Shown here: positions 58,864 to 64,000 of the stretch, piece after piece
Layout of the letters: each line of letters starts with the position of its first letter
How positions within the stretch are numbered: position 1 is the first letter of the stretch
Assembly: GCF_039555335.1 (NCBI RefSeq)
Contig: NC_092640.1
Location: 38,856,295-38,920,294 of the forward strand
DNA length: 64,000 nucleotides
DNA from: Amphiura filiformis
Taxonomy: Eukaryota; Echinodermata; Ophiuroidea; Amphilepidida; Amphiuridae
Reading direction: 5' to 3'
Made by a program: the position numbers and the translations under genes
Notes under the pieces: model-generated
Databases searched by the model: none
What the model was told of the DNA's origin: nothing
What the model saw: only the letters and a program-made list of their open reading frames with translations

Positions 58864-59861
58864 TTAAGGGGGTACTACACCCCTCGATAAATTTGTGTCT
58901 TTTTTTGAATTTTTCTCAAAAAGTAATAACACATTGCAGGGGTGTGATTTCTCCGGATTTTTCCGAATTTCCGGATTTTGGGATTAAAAAAATTCGATTT
59001 TCAAAAAAAAAAAAAAAAAAAATAATTTTTTATTTTTTTTTTTTCGCTTTTGGAGTGGCCCTGGACCAAGAGCTAAATGCTTAACAGAGATGTCACATTT
59101 CCGGAATTTTCAGTTTCCAGATATGAGAAAATCTCCAATTTTAAAATGAAAATTCCTTAGAACCCTGACTGGATGATTTATAGACACACTGTACTGTGCA
59201 AAAATGGTGATGCAATTTCTCATGTGTATGTGAATGATATGATACTGGAAGTATGTATTCACAGATAATAAATGTTTTTATACTATAAAGTGAAGTATTT
59301 TAACAGTTTCTCATTTTGCATTTTACCCCATGAAATTGCATCTCCAGTGGTGCTCAAGTGTGTAAAACCCTCTGGCTTTGGGGCTTCGCCCCTCAGCCTT
59401 CACGGGCGCTGCCCCTGACCCCACCAGAGGCCCTTAAGCGGGCCCCTGGACCCCGGCCGCAACAGGCGACAGCTCCGCCGCTTCGCCCCTCCGCTTCAGC
59501 AATTTCATTGCCTTGGGTTTTTTTTTAAAAAAGCACCAATCACACCCCTGACATTGGTAATAAAAGTTATGTATATTATAGGGGCAAGGAATCCAATTAC
59601 TACACTGGAATTTCAGTGACCCAGGACAGGCGGTTCATTATTTATAATAAGAAATACATTTGTAAGGTACCGCTAGAATGTACCTCATTTCCTATCATAT
59701 ATACTGAACCGCTTGTCTTGAATCACTGAAATTTCAGTGCAGTAATTGCATTCCTTGCCCCAATAATATACATAACTTTTTTTACCAGTGTGTTATTATT
59801 TTTTGAAAAAAAAATGCAAAAACAGTCACAAATTTACCACAGGGGTGTAGTACCCCCTTAA
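58864..59861. mobile_element. TTAA-flanked MITE family B, copy 3, hosting a nested element
   Basis: TTAAGGGGGTACTACACCCC and GGGGTGTAGTACCCCCTTAA. The arms hold ATGTATATTATAGGGGCAAG and its inverse. The left arm is split at ACATTG by the element 58937-59550. Confidence 0.9.
58937..59550. mobile_element. Element with CAGGGGTGTGATT ends and GC-rich module, nested
   Basis: CAGGGGTGTGATT at the left and AATCACACCCCTG at the right are perfect inverses. ACATTG precedes and follows it, a 6-base duplication. The 3' half (59375-59510) is strongly GC-rich, with CTTCGCCCCT words. Ends look hAT-like, though hAT normally duplicates eight bases. Confidence 0.8.
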
Positions 59862-60155
59862 GAGGCATGTAATTAACAATTTCAGTGATGGCATCAGTTG
59901 GTGATGATATCGCTTCGTTTTCAAAATAAATGCTTTGATACATTGACCTGGTTGGACCAGATCATATCATACTGTACAACAGTGAAAATATTCGGTGCTG
60001 TACGTATTGGACAAAACTTGTGTGAATATTTCAAATTTCATATTACTGTAGGGTATCCATGTATGAGCTTTTAAAGTTATTTATTGTTAATTGTGATCTT
60101 TACCAACGTTGAAAACTTTAAAATTCTGAGAAAACTCATTTTTTTAGGTTTACCT

Positions 60156-60957
60156 TTAAGGGGGGTACTACACCCATTGCATTTTTGTTTTGTTTTTCAT
60201 TTTGTGAAGAAATGAGAAAAAAAATTGGATAAAGTGGTACCGTATGCAATATGAAACCCTGGGCAAACCAAACACTGCAAACCCAAAGTGTCTATATTTC
60301 AGCAAAACGTCTAGAATTGGTTTGGCAGTAACAATGAGGGATTAACTACTAAATATAGACACAGATTTAGACCACTATTTGGGCAGTATACCTCAAATGT
60401 AGTCTGATAAATAGACTCAATATTAGACACTAAGCCCAAAACAGCATTGGGTGCATTTTACACATGGGTGATTCTGGAATAAGAAGCAAACATGGGTATC
60501 ATTATGGGCTCTTATAAATCAGTGAAAAGAAGCAATTTTCCAGTTCAGTGAATTGCTAACAAACAATAAGCAAGGATTTCAATGGTGTATGTTTACATGT
60601 AAATAGTATTATTTGAACAGTAATTTTAGACATATAGTTGTACAACAATCAACATTGAATAATAGTTAGTGATCTTCAGAAAAAGTCTACAACAAAACAT
60701 TTGGGCTGGTAAATTGGGAGCTAGCAGTCCATGAATGTGTCTATAATTGTGTCCATAATTTTGTCCAGTATCAGTTAAAACAAAGGCTAATACCCTATTC
60801 ATATCTAATCTCCAATACTAGACGTTTTGCTGAATTATAGACGTTCTGGGTTTGCAGTGAAAGTGGTACATCAGTTTCTCAATTCTTCACAAAATGCAAA
60901 AAAACAAAAAAACACAAAAAAAACACAAAAAATGCAATGGGTGTAGTATCTCCTTAA
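60156..60957. mobile_element. TTAA-flanked foldback MITE, family B relative
   Basis: TTAAGGGGGGTACTACACCC and GGGTGTAGTATCTCCTTAA. The arms differ from copies 1-3 and carry AGCAAAACGTCTAGAATTGG and TAGACGTTTTGCTGAATTAT, so only the tips are shared with family B. Confidence 0.85.
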
Positions 60958-61230
60958 GGCCCATACCTAAATACCAATGTGCAGCTTTCCCCAGCTTGGG
61001 TGGGGAATCCCTCAATCCCCTCATTCAATGGGAGCTTAAGCATTATGGCTGCAACTTGGATGAGGAAGGCTGCTGTGCACTGGTAAATAGGAATGTGCCC
61101 TTTACAGTTGTATTTTAGTTTTTTCATCAGTCAATATTCATGTAATGAATCCTTTCAGTACAACTTAGCTTAATGATAACACATTGTATTTTCAAATGTG
61201 ACATTGTATTTATAATTATTTAATTGTACA

Positions 61231-61317
61231 TTGAGACTAGAACTTCCTAGAAATGTTAAATGCTTTTACATGTACATGTAAGCATTTAACACTTCTAGGA
61301 AGTTCTAGTCTCAAAAT
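61231..61317. repeat. Near-perfect palindrome
   Basis: TTGAGACTAGAACTTCCTAG pairs with CTAGGAAGTTCTAGTCTCAA; the inner TTAAATGCTTTTACATGTAC meets its inverse around ACATGT. Confidence 0.85.
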
Positions 61318-62829
61318 ACACCGCAACTGTATTTTTTAAGGTAGGAGGTGTATGAAGGGGATATTATTTAAAAAGTTGTTTGCACCAGCTTACAGAGTCA
61401 ACACTTCCGAAATACTAAATTTTTAATTTCTAAAGGAGAATTTAAATAGATTTTCACACAAACTTTGAAATAGCCAAATTTTAGCTCCTGAAAACTACTT
61501 GTTGGTTTTAAAAATTTCTTTTTTTTTTCCTACTTGAAATGTACTCAAATGTATGTATTTTATATTTTATTTCCTTATTCAACTCAAGAAAAATATTGAA
61601 CTTTTTATTGGCAGAAATTCTGATTTATTCACTTGTGCTTTAAAAAACTGATCTATTTTCTTTGTCAAATCGCACACAATACTGAACTTAAAATGGCTAA
61701 TTGTTTACTTTTCCCACTTTTTATTTTTGAGAATTTCATGTGTCCATACTATGATACTACTGAATGTGATATTGTATTTTAAAATGGTGCAACCATTTTT
61801 GTATATATTTTACTTCAGTAAAACCACCATTTCTTTTTCCAGAAACATTCTGGATATCTTTTTGAATACAAGTCATTTGTTATATGAAATCAATATTTGG
61901 AGGGCTCAGAACCACAAAGACATAACTCCAATGTAATATTTGTAAGTATTTTATTATTTTCAATCGGTGAATATTTATGGATCTTTTCAACTCAACTCTG
62001 CACGATGATTAAATAGAGCTGTAAATTTTACGAAAACGACAACTCATACCATGCCACACATTTTTCTAGCCTCATATTCAAGCAGTTTATCTATATTTGT
62101 TACTTGTACAATGTATTTGATATTATCATGTATGTGTTTGATGATTATACAGCAACTCTTAATGATAAATTTGTGAATATTCTCACTCTGAATATTTGTG
62201 AACATTCTCACTCTTACACAAAATGTAATATGTGTGAATATTCTCATTCTTGTGTAATATACATATTCTCATTCTTAATGATGGATTTAATTGTCATTTT
62301 TGTGATTACAATCAGTTTGAATCACAGCAGGGAACTACAGCTCCCCATCATGTCTCATTTCCAAATTTTATAAACAGTACAACAAAATTTTGTCTAATTA
62401 AAACAATTCACGTTTTCGGTAAATCCCATAAGCCTTTGTGGAATTGCGAGTAGATATCCAATGTTGTCACGCCAATGCGCCAGGGTTTTCTTTACGCTTA
62501 AAAGTGGGGTTTATTACCCCTTCAGCTACCCACTTTACCCCTTCAAATGCTCTTTACAATGTACATAATTATATGTTAGACATCATGGGTAAAAATTTTT
62601 TAGATATGGGGTTTTTTACCCCTTCAGGAAAAAGCTTAAAGAAAACACTGCAGTGTGCACATCGTTACGGCGAATTTCGCAGTTTTCAAATGTGTAGTAA
62701 CGATGTTCACTAAACATCAGATGGCACATCTCAGATTTACCCGCAAGGGCTTATGGGATTTACCAAAAGGTGAATTACATGTATTTGTGCATGCGATTTG
62801 AGATAGCAGTTTTAGATGTATAACAACCA
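61318..62829. other. Non-coding stretch
   Basis: 62180-62275 repeats GAATATTCTCA and TTCTCACTCT words. 62418-62762 has inverted ends, GGTAAATCCCATAAGCC and GGCTTATGGGATTTACC by pairing. No gene. Confidence 0.5.
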
Positions 62830-63170
62830 CATGCAGAATTAGAGAAGGAGAACCGGAAATCCCTATACTGCCACATACATTTGTGCCATCAGCTATGGGG
62901 AGAAAATTTGGGATATTTGGGTCCGTCCTTGTTGACGGCGTGTGTTGAGACGAACTAAAAAAATTCTGCGTCTCATCTTTAGCATCTTGGAATTGTGTAC
63001 AGGTCGCATCAATTGTGTCTGTCAAATGTGCCCGTAATGCGATGTCACGCTTGCATGACAACAAATGCCTCGTTCACATTCCGAGGGAAACAGAATACCC
63101 CCAATTGTAGCTCCATGATGGTATCAAGATGGCGGTCGAGTCCCGGTTCTCCTTCTCTAATTCTGTGATA
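62830..63170. mobile_element. Inverted-repeat element
   Basis: CAGAATTAGAGAAGGAGAAC at the left and GTTCTCCTTCTCTAATTCTG at the right are perfect inverses. Nothing coding within. Confidence 0.75.
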
Positions 63171-63508
63171 ACAACTGATCCTGTTCTAATTCTACAGGCA
63201 TTTGCATAAAGCAATGTATAGTACAGGTCTGTTCTAGGCTCGGGTTCTAGGGCCATGTAGTGAATTTTTAAGCAATCCACCACAGGAATATGATTTATTG
63301 CTGTAGGTTTGAATATCAACGTCCAAGCTGATTATTTTGTGCAATTCAATTTTTCAGGAATTCTAAAGTTACAACTGACATTTATTGAAATTACATTTAC
63401 CTCATGTAATGTAGCATATTTGAATTAAGAATACAACTGAATACATTATACCTGTAACAGAGTTATATCAGTTGCAGCAAAAAGTGCTTGATGCATTTGC
63501 AGAGCTTA

Positions 63509-63626
63509 TTACAACATAAAGTTTGGTTTATTTTGCTACCATTGGTTTCACACACACTTTAATCTGATGATCGACACAATAAGTGTGCATGAAACCAATG
63601 GTAGCAAAAGAAGTCTTTATGTTATA
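63509..63626. repeat. Foldback repeat
   Basis: GCTACCATTGGTTTCA pairs with TGAAACCAATGGTAGC; outer AACATAAAG pairs with CTTTATGTT. Confidence 0.8.
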
Positions 63627-64000
63627 CCTAATGTATGTATATAATGCAGCATATTTGAATGAATCAAGACTGATGCAGCTGAAATTATGATGTATACATG
63701 TTATGTAGCATATTTGAATAAAATAAGATGACAGCTGATGAATGAGTTTGTATCGTGGTATGTTTTAGTACCAAATGAGATGAAATGATGTACACATTGC
63801 AGCAATAATGAAGTAAAATTGAGGGGATCAAAATTGAAGGTGATCTCAACTTCAGACCTTCAGAGCCATCCTGAGGTGACACAATCACTCAAGTCCTGTG
63901 ACTGCACCTAGTGACAATGGCACCAGGGGCATATCCAGGTATTGAAAGGGGAGTGGTATGATCAAGACACTATTAGTTGTCCTCTGTTTGTTCATGCAAT

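Noticed and set aside
62438-63319. Open frames of 80-115 codons near the right edge as genes
   Set aside because: They overlap an inverted-repeat element, have no recognised motif, and no supporting splice pattern.

Overview
This is a window of an animal nuclear genome: AT-rich, mostly non-coding, with multi-exon genes whose introns have ordinary GT-AG borders, and densely filled with short inverted-repeat transposons, tRNA-derived SINEs and a satellite array. The protein types and repeat style suggest a marine invertebrate deuterostome, perhaps an echinoderm or hemichordate. That placement is a low-confidence inference; no lineage-diagnostic marker was found. There are no bacterial operons, rRNA genes or CRISPR arrays.

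Two loci are protein-coding. On the minus strand, twelve coding exons between 30379 and 17366 join without a frame break into a 358-residue protein recognisable as prostaglandin reductase 3 (PTGR3, also called ZADH2), an NADP(H)-dependent quinone oxidoreductase-type MDR enzyme. It carries the Rossmann AAAGGTGQ motif and ends in AKL, a peroxisomal PTS1-type signal. On the plus strand, a 25-codon first exon at 35135 carries a phase-0 donor. Two long terminal exons, at 46089-46988 and 55301-56221, both begin in phase 0 with the same LPWQPG sequence and each encode a complete DUF829 (TMEM53-like) alpha/beta-hydrolase-type domain. They are either alternative last exons of one gene or the bodies of two tandem paralogues. 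The PTGR3 and DUF829 loci diverge, with about 4.8 kb between their first recognised coding exons.

Layout: 1-3420 is a satellite of about 205-bp units in two opposed arrays, interrupted by an inverted-repeat element. 3.4-17.3 kb has no gene and many foldback or MITE-like elements. 17.4-30.4 kb is PTGR3, with transposons in its introns. 30.4-35.1 kb holds minisatellites, a Tc1/mariner relic and the presumed promoter interval. 35.2-46.1 kb is a large DUF829 intron with a 1.6-kb TIR element, a 615-bp tandem duplication and several MITEs. 47-55.3 kb is transposon-rich, including an 813-bp hAT-like element with a perfect 8-bp target duplication and a probable LINE ORF end. 56.2-64 kb has no recognised gene and contains TTAA-flanked MITEs and palindromes.

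The main structural theme is the non-autonomous DNA transposon load. At least ten elements are bounded by TTAA, the piggyBac-type target. Nested insertions show relative age, and two TTAA elements abut and share one TTAA. All exon joins and repeat borders were read by eye without alignment tools.
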